A stretch of DNA of 64,000 nucleotides from Anaeramoeba flamelloides (Eukaryota > Metamonada > Anaeramoebidae). The notes beneath the pieces were generated by a model, which searched no databases, was not told the DNA's origin, and saw nothing but the letters and a program-made list of their open reading frames with translations. The stretch is taken from positions 1,550,001 to 1,614,000 of the forward strand of contig JANTQA010000048.1 of the NCBI GenBank assembly GCA_027625915.1, written 5' to 3'. The position numbers and the translations under genes were made by a program. This document shows, in pieces, positions 1 through 13,246 of this stretch (its first letter is position 1; the number at the start of each line of letters is the position of its first letter).

Positions 1-621
1 GGTTAATACGTTTGCTTTTCGTTTAAAAAACTCGAGAACACATGTTGACCTTTTTTCAAATTTTAAATAGGAAATCAATAAATTCTATACGGCCCATCGT
101 TAACAATTCGTGATTTTCAAACTCAAATTTTCGAAACCATATTGCATTTTTGTTATTAAAAGAATCTTGTTCCTCAAAGAAATAGAAAAATTGTTATAAC
201 AGTATTTGGGATTCCTTACTGAAAAAAATTGAAGATTTGCTGAATACCTTTTGATCTTACACCCCAAAGTTCTGCATTTGCATGAAAAAAAAAGATAAAT
301 TCTAAAAACTGTTTTTGTTTTTCGATAACTGTTGATAATACATTCACAAATCTAATTTCCAAAGCACGACCGAGTATCCTTTTAAAACTGTGGACGAAAT
401 TAGTCTGATGGTAGATTTATGTTCAACTTGAATCAGCTTTTTAAATTTTTGAAAATGATCAAAGAATTTGGGATTATTTAGTTAATAGTTGCAATTGTTC
501 ACCATTGTAACAATTTATAATCCTGACCTTGGTTAAAAATTTCAGATTAATTGAAATTTTTGCCATTAGAAAAAAACATTTATTTATGTTTTCTCTTTAA
601 AAGATTTTCTCAAATTTTAGA
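1..621. other. Gene-free upstream flank
   Basis: AT-rich sequence 5' of the PQ-loop gene. No reading frame, repeat family or RNA gene was recognised. The bases just before the proposed start end in TTTTAG, so a non-coding first exon with an acceptor at 620 is possible. Confidence 0.4.
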
Positions 622-3600
622 ATGCAAATTTTATTTTCGTGTACACCAGAATACAAAGACGGAAGGCAATACTCTAAATGGATTAATCAACTTTTTGGTA
701 AACTCTTTTAATCCATTCTTTTTGAAAGACCAAAAGGCATCAAAAATTAACCCTCAGTTTCTTTATGAATTACAAAAAAAAACACAAAAAAAAAACACAC
801 AAAAAAAACAATACAAATAGATGATTGTATCTGGAACACAAAAGATTATGTTTCGTTTTTCGTTGGATTGTCTTCGATTCTGTGTTGGTTAATTGCACAA
901 CTACGTAAACTTTTTTTTTTTTTTTTATTTTTGATTATCGACTTGACCCCTTTGGTTTTTTTTTTAAAAAAAAAAAATTACAGACGAAATACAAATTTCC
1001 GAGCACTTCAGATCTCACCTTTAATAAGAATACGAATTGTTATTTTTTATTTCAACACTTACCTTCGTTAATTTTGGTTCTGGAAATTGAATGAAACTTT
1101 TTTTTTTTTTTTTTTGTTCCTCTTTTGATTATCGACCTTAAGAATTAAAAACAACACCAACCAGGAAGTTTTTCAGTCTAATTCTTTTTAAATGAAAAGG
1201 GCGATTTTAAACAATAATTATTCAAAATAATTTTCAAATTCTTTTGAATTGTTTGAAGAACTATGAACGTGATGTGGTTATAAAGTTTTTTTTTTTTTTT
1301 TGTGTTAATTCTCAAAGAAAACAAAAAAAGCCAAAAATAAACACTGAAAATTTATTTTTAAAATGGATGTAGTCTCAACAATTTGAACTTCAATAATAAT
1401 ATTTTTGATTTCTTGAATAAATACAACTATTTTCCATTTTGGAGTTTTGTGAAATTCGTAATTCTGTTTTTTTTTTAAAAAAGTCGAATTTTATGATTCG
1501 ATCTTTTTTTGTTAAAAATGATAAAATTGGTTGTCAACTTTTTCAACATCTCTTTGACATCCAAGTACTATGTTTTTTTAAGGTAGCAATTCAAAATGAG
1601 AATGAACAATAAAAAAACAAAAAAAATTTAAATAAGATTGGTATTTCTCTTTTAATTCAAAAAAAAGTTTTTAGAAATCGTGATCTTTTTTTTTTATTTG
1701 AGTGTCAAGTGGTTTTTCAACATAATTATCATTTTTTTGTTTTAGGTTTTCCAGAATTCAAAAGAATTGAGTAAAATCAGAGATTTTTCTCTAATCTTTT
1801 GGATTCTGGAAAACTGCCTTTAGATTTTTTTGAGTTTTCTATTTTATTCGTGAAGTGTTCTCGGTTTTTTTTTACTTTTTGAAATAAACAGAAAATTTTC
1901 ATAAATTTTTGGTAGATTTTAGAAACAAAAAACTCAAGAAAACCTCAAAAAAACCTAGAAAACTTCACAAATAAAAAGGAAACCTCAAAAAAACCTTGAA
2001 CACTTCACAGATAAAATAGAAAATCTCAAGAAAATTGATGTTAGGTTTTTTTTTAATTTGAGAAATAAAAAGAAAATTTCAAGAAAATTTTCTTTTTATT
2101 TCTTAAATTAAAAAAAAAACACGGTTAAACAGGTGAGCTTTTTGTATTCGCCCCTCAATCGAAAAAAAAAAAAACAGATCCATACAGGGGAAATAAATAA
2201 CGCAAAAAACTTTTTTTTAGGTATTTATTCATTTAATCCTCCCATTTACACATAAGACATTGTTGTTTGCTTTTGCCAAAAGTTTTTGATTCATGATGAA
2301 TCTCTTCGTTTCTTGAATTACTGCCAATAGTCTAATCCCAAGAATTTATATGTGGAATAGATTTTTGTTTGCGATCTTAAAGAGTACATCTGTATTTGAT
2401 ATCAGAATAATTCCAAATAAATTTTTTAACTATAAAAAAATGAAAGATAAAATAAAAAGATTATTTTTGAGTTTATTCAATCTCACTGATTCTCCACAGC
2501 CTTTAAATTGCTTTGAGAGCACAATTAAAAAAAAAAAAAACCACCAATGGACCCTGAATTTATCTATAAAATCTAGTTTCAGGTTATATATTATCAAAAT
2601 TCATTTTAAAAGTCTTGTGCTTTTACTATTTGAAAAACCAACACAATCAATTTATTAAGGATTATATACTTTTTTGTTATTTTAAAAATGGTTTTACAGA
2701 TGGAACGAAAACTATAACTCTTTAATTGAACTCTTTGAAAATAGAAACAATTTATGTTTTTAAATGTTTTATTTTATTTTTTTATTTTCTTATTTTATAG
2801 CAAAATGAAAATTATGAGTTTTTTTTCAGATGTTTTATGGAGTTATAAAAGTAAATACAATTTAATAAAAATAATATTATTTAATTTAAAAAATACAAGA
2901 ATATATTTTTACAAGATATTTCTAAATTCTTTTATATTTGTAATAAATATTAAAAAAAAAAAAACAATTTCTAAAAACCAGAGCAAATAAATTTTTTAAT
3001 ATTTTTTTTTTTTATCAAACAGTTTTGATCTTGTTTTTTCACTTAAAAATAATATTTTTCAACCATTTTTTTAATGTGTTTAATAAAATATCACTTCTTA
3101 CAAGCTTTTCCATTATGATTATACGAATTAATTACAAAATACTGATCTTTATTGTTATTATTTTGTATATTTTTAAATATAATATTTCTATCAAACCACT
3201 TATAGCTCAAATCATTTTAAATTATAAAACCAAACACGCAGGTTCTTTATCATTTTATTTTTTATCAGGTAAACCCTTTTCCGAAAGATTTTTTATCTTT
3301 TTATTCTTTAAAATAATTTATTTTTAAACCATGTCCATTTTATACATATATTATATTGATGATTCTTTTCTTGGTTCATTTTTAAATTCATTATACAGAA
3401 TGGTTAGTTGGCGATATCGCAAATTTAATAGGATGTTTTTTAACCGATCAACTCCCCACTCAGGTATTTTGATTTTTTTCTTTCTTCTTCATCTTTTCCC
3501 TTCCCCTCACATTATAATTCAAATGTTTCTAGCCCCAATCTACTAAAAACTTTAGAAATTCAATTGAGATTAATTTTATTTTTTTTTTTTTTGAAAAACT

Positions 3601-3695
3601 TTTTTAATAATAGATTATTTGGTTTTAAGGTTAAAGTTCCCTGAAAAATGACAATATATTATTTGTTTACATTTCAAATATAAATAATTCTATAG

Positions 3696-3754
<59 letters not shown>

Positions 3755-4675
3755 ACAAATCAAAAAAAATTAAAAAAAATGTAAAAAAAACTTAATTATC
3801 GAAAAATTCAAAGAATCAACCAGAATATTTCAATTTTTTTTTTTTTTTTTTTTATATGATAATTTATAAATAATGACTGAAAAAACAACAAAACTCAAAA
3901 ACGAGAGAAAAAAAAAGTAAAAAATGAATTTAATCAAATACATCTTAATATTTTTTTTTTATTAGAGACCAGATTTTATTTTGAATTAAAATTTATTTTT
4001 TCAAAATTTTGAAAGAAAAATTAAATTCTATAATTTTGATTTTAACAAAAAAAAACAAAACTTTAAAAAAATTAATTTTCTTCTAATATTATTCAAAAAT
4101 AATTCATAATTTGAAAATGTCTTTCATTATTAAGGCTGTTTCTTATATCTTGCAAAAAAAAATATCTTTTGATTTTATTTGTAAGAAAGAGAGGTGATCC
4201 AACAAAATTATCCACCTATTTGCCTGAAAAAAACATTTTTTTTAAAGATTAATTATTTGACATTTGTTTAAACTTAAATCAAGATAAAAACCCCAAAGGC
4301 TGAGTAATTAAACCAACATTCAATACATTTAACAAAAAATAATTAAATATCGAAATTCCAAAATGAATAAATTTTAAAAAAATCAAAGACAATTCAATTA
4401 AAAAAATAATATATTGTCTTTTTAAAAAAATTGCGAGCAAAAAAATCTTTATAAGCATCTCTAAAATACCCAGTAAAAAACTATAAAGTTAAAAATTTTG
4501 CCCATGTACAATTTAAAAATTAGCAACTGAATATTACAAATGTGCAAATTAAAGCAAAATTAATTGTTAATCAAAAATATACATTTTTTTAATTGAGGGG
4601 GAAGATTATGTTAAAATTTTCAATCTTTTAATTTCTTTATCATTATTAATATGATTTTTTTTATTTGTTTACCAT

Positions 4676-4727
<52 letters not shown>

Positions 4728-5145
4728 ATATCTATACTTTATAAATTTTCCTAGACAACAACTGCACTGTACTTTGTATTTATTGATTCTATTTTATTTT
4801 TTCAATATGTTTGGTATGAAAAGAGAAAGAAAAAAGAAAGCAAGGACGAAAAAAAGGACAAACCACTTGTTAATATTCAAACAATTTGCGATTTAGATAT
4901 CAAAAACACCGACATTGAATTGGATCAAACACCCAATAACAAACCCAAAGAACCACTTTCAGGGACGGGTGTTTCAATGAATAGTATTTTGGCTATTATT
5001 GGATTCGGTTCAATCACTTATTTGGGAATAACTTCTCTTGTAAATAATTATAGTTCACCAACTAGTTTTGATTCCACTCAGAGAAATATATTAGCAACAA
5101 GTGATGTAAAATTTTCATAATTACTTTTAATATTTATTAATGGTT

Positions 5146-5176
<31 letters not shown>

Positions 5177-5755
5177 TATAATGTTTATTGATTATTTTTT
5201 TTTCTTCTATTTGGAATGTATTTTTAAATAATTTTATTAATTTATTTCCTAAAGGTTGCAAAAGCGTGGGCAGGAAAAATATTTGGGTGGATTAGTGGTG
5301 TTTTGTATTTTATTTCAAGAATTCCACAAATTATGAAAAATTTTAAAAGAAAAAATACTGAAGGCTTATCGCTTCAAATGTTTATTGCCGCAATTTTTGT
5401 AAGTTTTTTTTACCTCTCTCTTTTCTTACCCCTGTATTGACTATTATTACCATTATTTATTTATTTATTTATTTTTTTTTGGTTTTAATTCAAAATCATC
5501 ATCTTAATAATAATAATATTTTTCAAATATTTATTTGTAATAAAATCTTTACTTTCACAGGGCAATGTAACTTATTCACTTGGTATTTTCACAAGATCAG
5601 TGGAATGGAATTTTCTCAAACCAAAATTACCTTGGCTTATAGGATCACTTGGTACATGCATGTTCGATATTACAATACTATCACAATTTACTTTTTATAC
5701 GAAACTTGCCAAAAAGAGAGCAAAAAAAAAAGATCAAAAAATTTTCACAAAGTAA
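622..5755 (+). CDS. PQ-loop repeat membrane transporter (Ypq/PQLC2-like)
   Basis: Seven exons joined in phase: 622-697, 821-904, 3206-3268, 3399-3463, 4755-5105, 5255-5398 and 5561-5755, giving 325 residues. Two PQ loops are visible. The first, PQIILNY (PQ at residues 54-55, codon split across the 2.3-kb intron), is followed by WLVGDIANLIGCFL and DQLPTQ, the signature of the lysosomal/vacuolar cationic amino acid exporter group (yeast Ypq1, animal PQLC2). The second is RIPQIMKNF (PQ at 237-238). A hydrophilic, Lys/Glu-rich loop of about 60 residues separates the two halves, as in Ypq proteins. Seven membrane spans are expected from the family; I see hydrophobic stretches consistent with that. 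The start ATG at 622 gives a Cys-containing N-terminus like that of PQLC2. Export of basic amino acids from lysosome-like compartments is inferred from family membership. The exon phases agree at every junction; the first two exons are the least certain. Confidence 0.88.
1746..2110. repeat. Nested inverted repeats in intron 2 of the PQ-loop gene
   Basis: Three stem-forming units lie side by side: 1746-1765 pairs with 1795-1814 (19 of 20 bases), 1830-1862 pairs with 1996-2028, and 2054-2108 is palindromic around AAGAAAATTTTCTT. They sit within the 2301-nt intron 905-3205. They may be the relic of a foldback element. Confidence 0.5.
3700..3749. repeat. (TA)n microsatellite
   Basis: About 25 TA units in an intron of the PQ-loop gene. 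Confidence 0.95.
4675..4726. repeat. Compound (CA)n(TA)n microsatellite
   Basis: About ten AC units run directly into about fifteen AT units, shortly before the exon at 4755. Confidence 0.95.
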
Positions 5756-5793
5756 TAATTCTAGATCTGTGAAAGTTCAAAAAGGATGGAGTG

Positions 5794-5830
<37 letters not shown>

Positions 5831-6064
5831 GGAAATCAAATGAAAATAATTAAAACACACAAATTTTATTAACAGGTTTTTGATTATTTTTAAAAAAAAT
5901 AATTATTCATGTTAGAATTTTTAGATTATCGAATAAATATTTTTTTTAAACTGTTAATGAGGATTATTTTTAGATTTTTTTTTTGAATAATAAATCTATA
6001 AATTTAAAAATAAATAGACTTAAATTTTTGGTTTTATCTATTCAAAAAAGAACCTAAAAAAACT

Positions 6065-6735
6065 ATTTTCCAAAAATTTTGACTTGCTTGTCAATGTTTT
6101 TGAAAGAGTCTTTCATGTTTTTTTTCCGAGATTTTTATCGAAATAAATTTTAATAAATCATTTTATTCTAATTTCTTCAATTATTTTTTTTTTTTTACTT
6201 TTTCAAATTTTTTGCTTTTCAATTTTCTCATTTTTTTAAAGATCGTTCTTTTTTTCTAAATCTTTTTCTTTTTTTTTGAAAAATTTTTCTTCTTCAAATT
6301 TTTGTTTTTCTTTTTATTAGACTATTCTATTCTTATTTTTCTTGCTATTCATTTTTTTTGAAAGAAAATAATTGAAAAAAGAAATCTTTCTTCGAAAAAA
6401 CAAAGTAACAATTAAAATAATTGAAGCGATGTAAAGTATTTTAATGAGTTACTTGTAAGCAAAAAAACTTCTTGTTAACCTTTTTTTATAGTGAATGTTC
6501 GATATGAAAAAATTAGTAATGCTCATTTTAAAAAATCATGACTTATTGCTTTTTTTTAAGTTTTGATTTTATTTTTTTTATTTTTAAAAATATGAGGTTT
6601 TTGTATTTTTATAATAAATCAAAAAGTGAATTATTAAAAAGATTTAATAATTATTTGTTCTTAAATACTAAGGATATTTTTGTTAAATTTTTTTTTTAGT
6701 ATTTCAGGTGAGAAACCTTTTTTGAAATCAAGTTT
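6065..6735 (-). mobile_element. Degenerate TAAAC-family element, subfamily 1
   Basis: Reads on the minus strand from TAAACTTGATTTC at 6735 to a TTTTGACTTGCTT end near 6065, and shares the central purine/pyrimidine tract and flanks with the copies at 23253-23866, 34081-34687 and 54862-55440. It is the most diverged copy, so probably the oldest. Confidence 0.5.
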
Positions 6736-7970
6736 AAATTGAGATATAAATATATATTTTACTTCCAACTGTTCTACCATTAATACTTGAACTTCGAAAT
6801 ACTAAAAATAGTTTTTCAATTATTAAATTTTAGCAATCTCTCAAATACTGATAAATTCAAATAGGTGTTTGAAAATTTTTACTTCACTTTCCATATTACA
6901 AATTTTTTGTCTTGAATTTGGATAAAGCATTTTATTGCTTTAAATCTTTAATAACTTTGTAAAATTAGTTGATCTTTGAAATATTCCGACTAAAAACTGT
7001 TTGAAAAGTTGAGTTGATAGAATTATCAAAATGGAAATTGAATAAAAAGTTTATTACATGTGCTTGAATATATCAGTTTTCAGGAAAATACCTGAAATAC
7101 AAAAAAACTCAAATTTTTTTTTTAACTACTAAAAAACACTTTTTGAACAACTTTTAAGATATTTATGTTCCAAAATACTTTGTTTAATCGTAAAATTGGT
7201 ATTTTACAATGTTTTTTTTTTTTTTTTTGAGGAAAATATACATCCAACAAATTGTAAATTTTGGGGAATAGTATTCAACCTATTTTGTGTGAAATGAATT
7301 GTATCTTAGATGCCTGTAAAATTTCCGATCATTGCAAGAGAATATTAACAAACAATAAAAATATCTTTGTACTTTATTTTCCATTGTGTGTCATTTCTCA
7401 TCAATTTTTCAATCTTAAATACAATCCAAAAATAACCGATTAATATCTAATTGTACATACACATACCCTACATAAGGTGATCCAAACATTATTAAACCTT
7501 CTATTATAGAAGAAAAATCGGTTTAATCTAACCTAACTATACCCACACCAACTCAAAGACAACATATACTTTATCCAAACTGGTCTTAATCACAAGTGTA
7601 CTATCACAAGTAACTTAATAATTTCCAAATAAACTCATAATGTCCTCAAACTCTTCAAAGTGTTTAAGAAAGATAATTCAAAAAAAAATTTCTTTTCTTA
7701 AAGTAAAATTCATATTTTAACATTTAACTGAGTATATTGGCACTAGGATTTTTTAAAAGTTCTTCAAAAAGTTATTTCAAGCTTTGAAAAACATTTAGGG
7801 TATTTTGAAAATTGGGATAATATCTGGATTGTTTCAAACATATCAATTTTTTTCTGTATAAAAAACAGTAGAATGGTTATAATTGTTTATCTTAAACAAT
7901 AAATTAGAGAAATGAAAAAAAAACAAATATATTATATCCATTTTATAGTTTTTGATATCGATAAACAAAT

Positions 7971-8508
7971 TAAACTACATTTCACTCAAAATGGACTAGC
8001 CAAAAATGTTAAATTCGCTTTATTTTTAAGAACCATTTAAGTGCAGATTGTTTAGAATTCTGAGAAACAATAAACTTGAAATCAGAGTTTTTGATAATAT
8101 ACAAAATACGTGAAAACAAACCTTAAAATTTTCAAAAAAAAAAAACAATGTTAAAAAAATTTTTGGGCCCTTTTGCTTGAACGTCTTGTGCAAAATTCTC
8201 AATTTCTTTAGGAAATTAAAATTGTTTACAATAATATTTTTTACTTGTAAATGTATGAATTTTAAAAGAAAATACAAATCTTCACTTTTCTTATTGGTAA
8301 TTTGGATTTTCAAACATTGTTTTTTTCAAAGTTAATTTTTAATAAATATCAAAAAGAAATAAAGAAAAAAAATACTTTTCAAAATGAGATAAAATGATTT
8401 TTGAACTAAAAATTGAAATTTTAATTTGAGAAAAATAATGAATTAGACACATATAATATATTCTATTTCTTCAATAAAAATTTAACCCTTTGACTAAAAA
8501 AGAGTTTA
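7971..8508. mobile_element. TAAAC-family element, subfamily 3
   Basis: Begins TAAACTACATTTCACTCAAA and ends in the imperfect inverse, AGTCAAAGGG-type sequence with GTTTA at 8504-8508. The 538-bp length matches subfamily 2. Interior sequence recurs at 13247-13850 (for example ATTTTTGGGCCC versus ATTTTTGGGACCC). Confidence 0.6.
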
Positions 8509-10231
8509 TAACAAAATTTACTTTAATGTGGAACTTTTATTTCCAAAATTGCAAAAAATTCGTTTTTTAAAATTTAAAATCTATAATTGAAAATAATTTC
8601 CAGTTTTTTTATATCTTATCCTTATAATTTTATTAATGAAAAGTTTATTTAAAAAATAAAAAATGTAGATATTTTAAGAGAAAATTGAAACTTTTAATTC
8701 TTCAAAGACAATTTTAAAAAATACAATCAAACTTTAGATTCTTTAAATTTTTGTGCTTGGGTTGGGGTGGGTTAATGTATAGCATATCAGGAGTTTATTT
8801 ATTTACTATAATTAGAAATAGAACCTGTAATAAGATTTAATAATTAATTAGCAACGAATTAGTAAATATAGACATTCTTTTCAATCCTAATTTCACGAGA
8901 GTCATAAATTAATGTATTAGAGTTTATTTATATCTAAAAAATCGTCTCTTGTTTTTAAATTTTCCTATTTTTTAGATTTTACAAAATATTTATGTTTTGG
9001 GTTCGCCACATACAGTAAATTTGTCCATTAATAAGGGGCGACTTGAAAATATTAAAAGGACATCATTCAAATTGCTCTTTTTTTTATTTTAAAAAAGACA
9101 AATAGCATAAAACAATTTTATAGGATCCTAATTAACAAAAAACAAAAAAGACCAATTAAAAAAAAAAAAAATTAATATCTTGGGTTTCTTCCAAAAAATG
9201 TAATTTTAAAAAAAAATTACAATCTTTTCTGAATTTTTTCTTTTCAAAGATTTAAATTTTTTTAATTCAAAATAAATTGTAGTTTAATTTAAAAATCAAT
9301 TTAATTTGGTATAATCTAATTTGTGATTCTTTTAAAATGTATTAAATTTGATAGGGTAATGATTTTGTATCATTCTTTACATAAAAATAATTCATTTAAC
9401 AATGAAAAATAAATAAAAAAAAATTTTTTTTTTGATCTCAAAAAGTGCTAAAGACTAATATTTTATTATCAATACAGGTGCTTATAAATCATAATTCTCA
9501 ATAGTTTAAATTGGAAATTTTTTGTTGTTCTTTGGCACTTTTTCACAACAATTACTAATTTTTTTTGGAACAATTATCCAATTTGATCCTTTCTGTTTTG
9601 AATTTTTTTTTTAAATAATAGAACTTTAAGAAACCACAAACACATTTACTTTTGATTTTAGTTATGTTGATCATTTCATGTGTGAGTTCTGTCTTGAATA
9701 TTAAACACAGCATTTACAGTTAATTGTAAAATAAAAAGATGAAAAATTTATATTTAGATTTCCATAAAAACCTAGCTAATAATTTAAATAAATTACCAAA
9801 GATCCCCAATTCTAAAAAGAGAAAAATGATAATTTTGGATTATTTTAAGATTTAAAAAATTGTATTTTTCCTTTATTTTATAAATTTATCTTTTGGTAAG
9901 CTAGAGGAAAATTTTGTTCTCTTTGTTTTATTTTGATAGTATTTTGAAACAAGCTTTTCACAAAGTACTCACAGACTTTTTCAGCAGCTATACTTTTGAA
10001 CAAACTCAAAAATACTTTACCAATCTGTTTTTACTCAAATATTGGGATCAACTCTTAACTTTTGTGAAAAATGAAGCTGAAATTAATAATAAAAAGACAT
10101 TCTTCAACAGATTCTATCTCTCTTTTGAAGTGGTTGGGAAGACACTAGTAAGGCTTCAATCATACAAAATCAAATCGACTTACAAAAAACATTTTTTCAC
10201 TTTTATTCTTTTTAAAATTAAAATAATATTT

Positions 10232-13125
10232 ATGAATAATAAAAACAAAAAAACAAACGACAAGAACAAAAAAGATGTTTTGATGTGGGTCGAAAAATAT
10301 CGACCAGGAACTCTTGAAACCCTGGCTTCTCATGAACACATTATCAACACTTTAACAAAATTAATTGAAGAGAATAATTTCCCACATTTACTGTTCTATG
10401 GATCGCCAGGTACGGGAAAAACAACAACAATTTTAGCAGCTGCTAACAAACTTTATGGAAAGAATAAAATGGGCCACGTTCTAGAATTAAATGCCTCTGA
10501 CGATCGTGGAATCGGGATCGTTCAAAACCAAATTAAAGATTTTGCAAGTACCAAAACTCTGTTTTCGAAACAATTTAAATTATTAATTCTTGACGAAGCC
10601 GACTCAATGACAAAACCTGCTCAAGACGCATTGAGAAGAAGTAATTATTTTTTTATTTCCTTCTTTCTTTTTTCTTTTGCATCAATTCTTTTTTTTTTGA
10701 TTTTAATGTTTCAAAAATTTAACGGATATTGTTTTTTTGTTTTTTTTTTTTCATTTTCAAAATCACAAAAAATGGTCGGATTTTGAATTAAATTTAAACA
10801 CCACAAGAACTTTTTACCATTTCAATTGACATATTTAACGATCTGTGATGTAAACTTCTTGGTTGATCTGATGAAACCAACTCATTTTTATTACTTTTTA
10901 AAATTTTTCTCTTATTTTGTTTTGTTATTTTTTCATTTTTCCAAACAATCTTTTCCGTAGTTATTTCTCTTTCTTCATGAAAAAAAATATCAAAGCCCAA
11001 AAAGTATTAAAGGGTTTTTAGTATATCCAAACCTAACTTTATTAAAATATGAAAAATTAGCACAACAACGAATATTTTTAAAATATTCATTGTTAAAAAT
11101 AAATTGAATAAAATTTTCAACAATCTTACGAAAAAAAAAGGTTTTCAAAGATCTTGGAAAAGTTCTTATTACGATTTAATAAACTATACCAGTTATATTA
11201 TTATTTCCCCTTTTTAGAATTAGGGACTAATGGTTTTTTGTTTTAATTCTATTTTGTTTTTTCTTTTGGAAAAGCTGAATGAAAATTTCAAAAAATTTAT
11301 TTTTCAATTAACATTAAACTTTTATGATTTTTTTTTAAAGAATAGAATTAAAATGAACATTTTGTCCCACTCATTTTTCAATTAACAGTAATAAAGTATA
11401 TGAGAAATACTAAATTAGAACCAACGACTAATTGCAATATTGACAATAATTTTTCATTCACAATGTCTACAAAAGAAAAACTAAATAATTAAAAAAATCA
11501 AAATAAAAAAAAATTCTGTTTGAGGATTTTTTGTTAAGGGTTAAACAAAACAACAAACACTTAATCTGCTCAAGAGAGAATTTTGAAGTGAATAAATTTG
11601 TGTCTTCTAATTCAACGAGCATCTAAACTTGAAACAGCCATTAAAACAATTTGACTAATAAATCAAGAATCTTCTAAAATCTTGGAGAGAGCAAAACAAA
11701 AAAAATTCCAAAGTAAATTTGTTTAAATTCTATTAGGAATATTGATCGATCAAAGGTTAGATACTACCAACTAATTTTATTTGAGTTTATCTATTTTGAA
11801 CAACTTGACTTTAATCTTAGTCAATCGAAAATTTTTTTCAGATCAAATTTAAACTCTTATATAATTGGAAAAAGAGAATAAAAACAAAAAATGAATAAAT
11901 ATTTTTGAAAAATCAAAATTCTTTCCAAAATTGAACGAAATTGCAATATTGTTATTCTTTGAACTGTTCAACCGTCTTAAAAATTTTGAATTTTAGTTCA
12001 GTTCGATATAAATTTATCAATTTAATTTTATAATTACCTTTGAACTCCCTTTTTGCCACTGTTTCTCAAAAAGTGTATTAAAGGCCAAAAACAAGAAAAA
12101 ATGAAAATTTTTTACGAAAATACTACTTTCTTTTAAAAAGGTGAGTACAAAAAAATTAAAAGTGATATTACTCAAATTGTTGAATTCACCCATTTTAGGC
12201 AGTTTGAATAACACTTTTCAAAACCTGTGTTCCTAACTTTTTTAAAACAGCTTTATTAATTGAATATTTATTTTAATTTTATTTCCTCACCTTTATCAAG
12301 TTTTTTTTCTTTTTTATTTTACCAACGGGTTGGAAAATTTCTTCCTTTCAACAAATTCTTTAATTTCGTCCTATCACCACACACTATTTGTTTTTCTCCT
12401 TTCTTTCTTTTTATTTTCTTTCTGTTTTTATTTTCTTTATAATTATCCTTATTTTTTTTTTAAATATCTTTTTATATTATTTTGTGTTATTTTGATCACT
12501 TTAAACTTATCTAAATTTACAATTATTTTCAAAAATAGTTATTGAAAAGTATACCTCTAATGTTCGTTTTTGTCTGATCGGTAATAACATCGAGAAAATT
12601 AGCAAAGCAATCCAATCGAGATGTACAAAATTCCGTTTTTCCCCTTTAAAACCCCAATTTGTCCGACAAAGAATTGAATATATCATCAAAGAAGAAAAAT
12701 TAAATGTTACCGAAAACGGAATCGATTCAGTTGTTCGGTTAGGCAGTGGTGATATGAGAAGAACTATTAATATTTTACAATCTGTTTCTTTAATGTCTGA
12801 AAAAATGGATCAAGACGCAGTTTATAATTGTACTGGCAATCCTCACCCTAAGCATATCAAAGAGATTTTGAAATCTTTGCTACAGGACGATTTTCAAGTT
12901 TGTTATCGAAAAATTAAAAAAATTTGCCAATTTAATGGGTTTGCACTCCAAGATATTATAACAGATTTACTTGTGCTTGTTTTAAAAGTAGATCTAAAGC
13001 CAAATGGCATGTGCTATATCTTAAAACAACTTGCTGAAATTGAATTTCGGTTAAGTGTTGGTTCTTCTGATGATATTCAATTATCAGCTTTAGTGTCTTG
13101 CTTTATAATTGGGCGTTCTTTTTAA
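10232..13125 (+). CDS. RFC5: Replication factor C subunit 5 (small clamp-loader ATPase)
   Basis: Exons 10232-10640 and 12539-13125 give 331 residues, close to the roughly 340 of human RFC5 and yeast Rfc3. The product is one of the RFC subunits that use ATP to open PCNA and load it onto primed DNA in the nucleus. Visible motifs: WVEKYRP near the N-terminus, Walker A GSPGTGKTT (57-65), NASDDRG, Walker B LILDEAD (118-124), the arginine-finger motif SRC (163-165), sensor-2-like GDMRR, and the RFC5-specific C-terminal collar with CTGNP, DFQVCYRKI and EFRLSVG. The Walker A second residue is Ser where many homologues have Pro. The splice reconstructs ALRRIIEKYT exactly. The 1898-nt intron carries a fragment of a transposon-like repeat. 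An in-frame open stretch lies upstream, but this ATG fits the family N-terminus. Confidence 0.95.
11690..12010. mobile_element. Fragment of TAAAC-family element, subfamily 2, in RFC5 intron
   Basis: Sequence around CTATTAGGAAT...TTGA, CAACTTGACTTTAA and AATTCTTTCC matches 55740-56058 and 28035-28337 at the same spacing. The left terminus is not recognisable, so this copy is truncated. Confidence 0.5.
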
Positions 13126-13246
13126 TCAACATAAATTAATTACTTTTTAATATATTCGTATATTTTATAAAGAAATAAATATACTTTTTTTTTTTTTATT
13201 TGTTTTTTAGGAAATTATTTTTTCTAATTCAAATCATCTCATAAAT

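Larger units (their letters stand above)
5756..10231. other. Intergenic region between PQ-loop and RFC5 genes
   Basis: Contains two TAAAC-family elements (6065-6735, 7971-8508). A 60-codon open frame at 7261-7443 is cysteine-rich but unsupported. A frame open from about 9905 leads into RFC5 without a stop (see findings). No RNA gene was recognised. Confidence 0.5.

Noticed and set aside
7261-7443. 60-codon cysteine-rich plus-strand frame
   Set aside because: No splice partners, no recognised domain, and no ATG start supported by context.
7492-7526. Short inverted repeat (TTAAACC...GGTTTAA around CTTCTATTATAGAAG), considered as a terminator or regulatory hairpin
   Set aside because: Isolated, with no adjoining gene, and short hairpins are expected by chance in AT-rich DNA.
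9000-9060. GGTTCGCC patch considered as a tRNA B-box
   Set aside because: No A-box, acceptor stem or cloverleaf could be formed around it.
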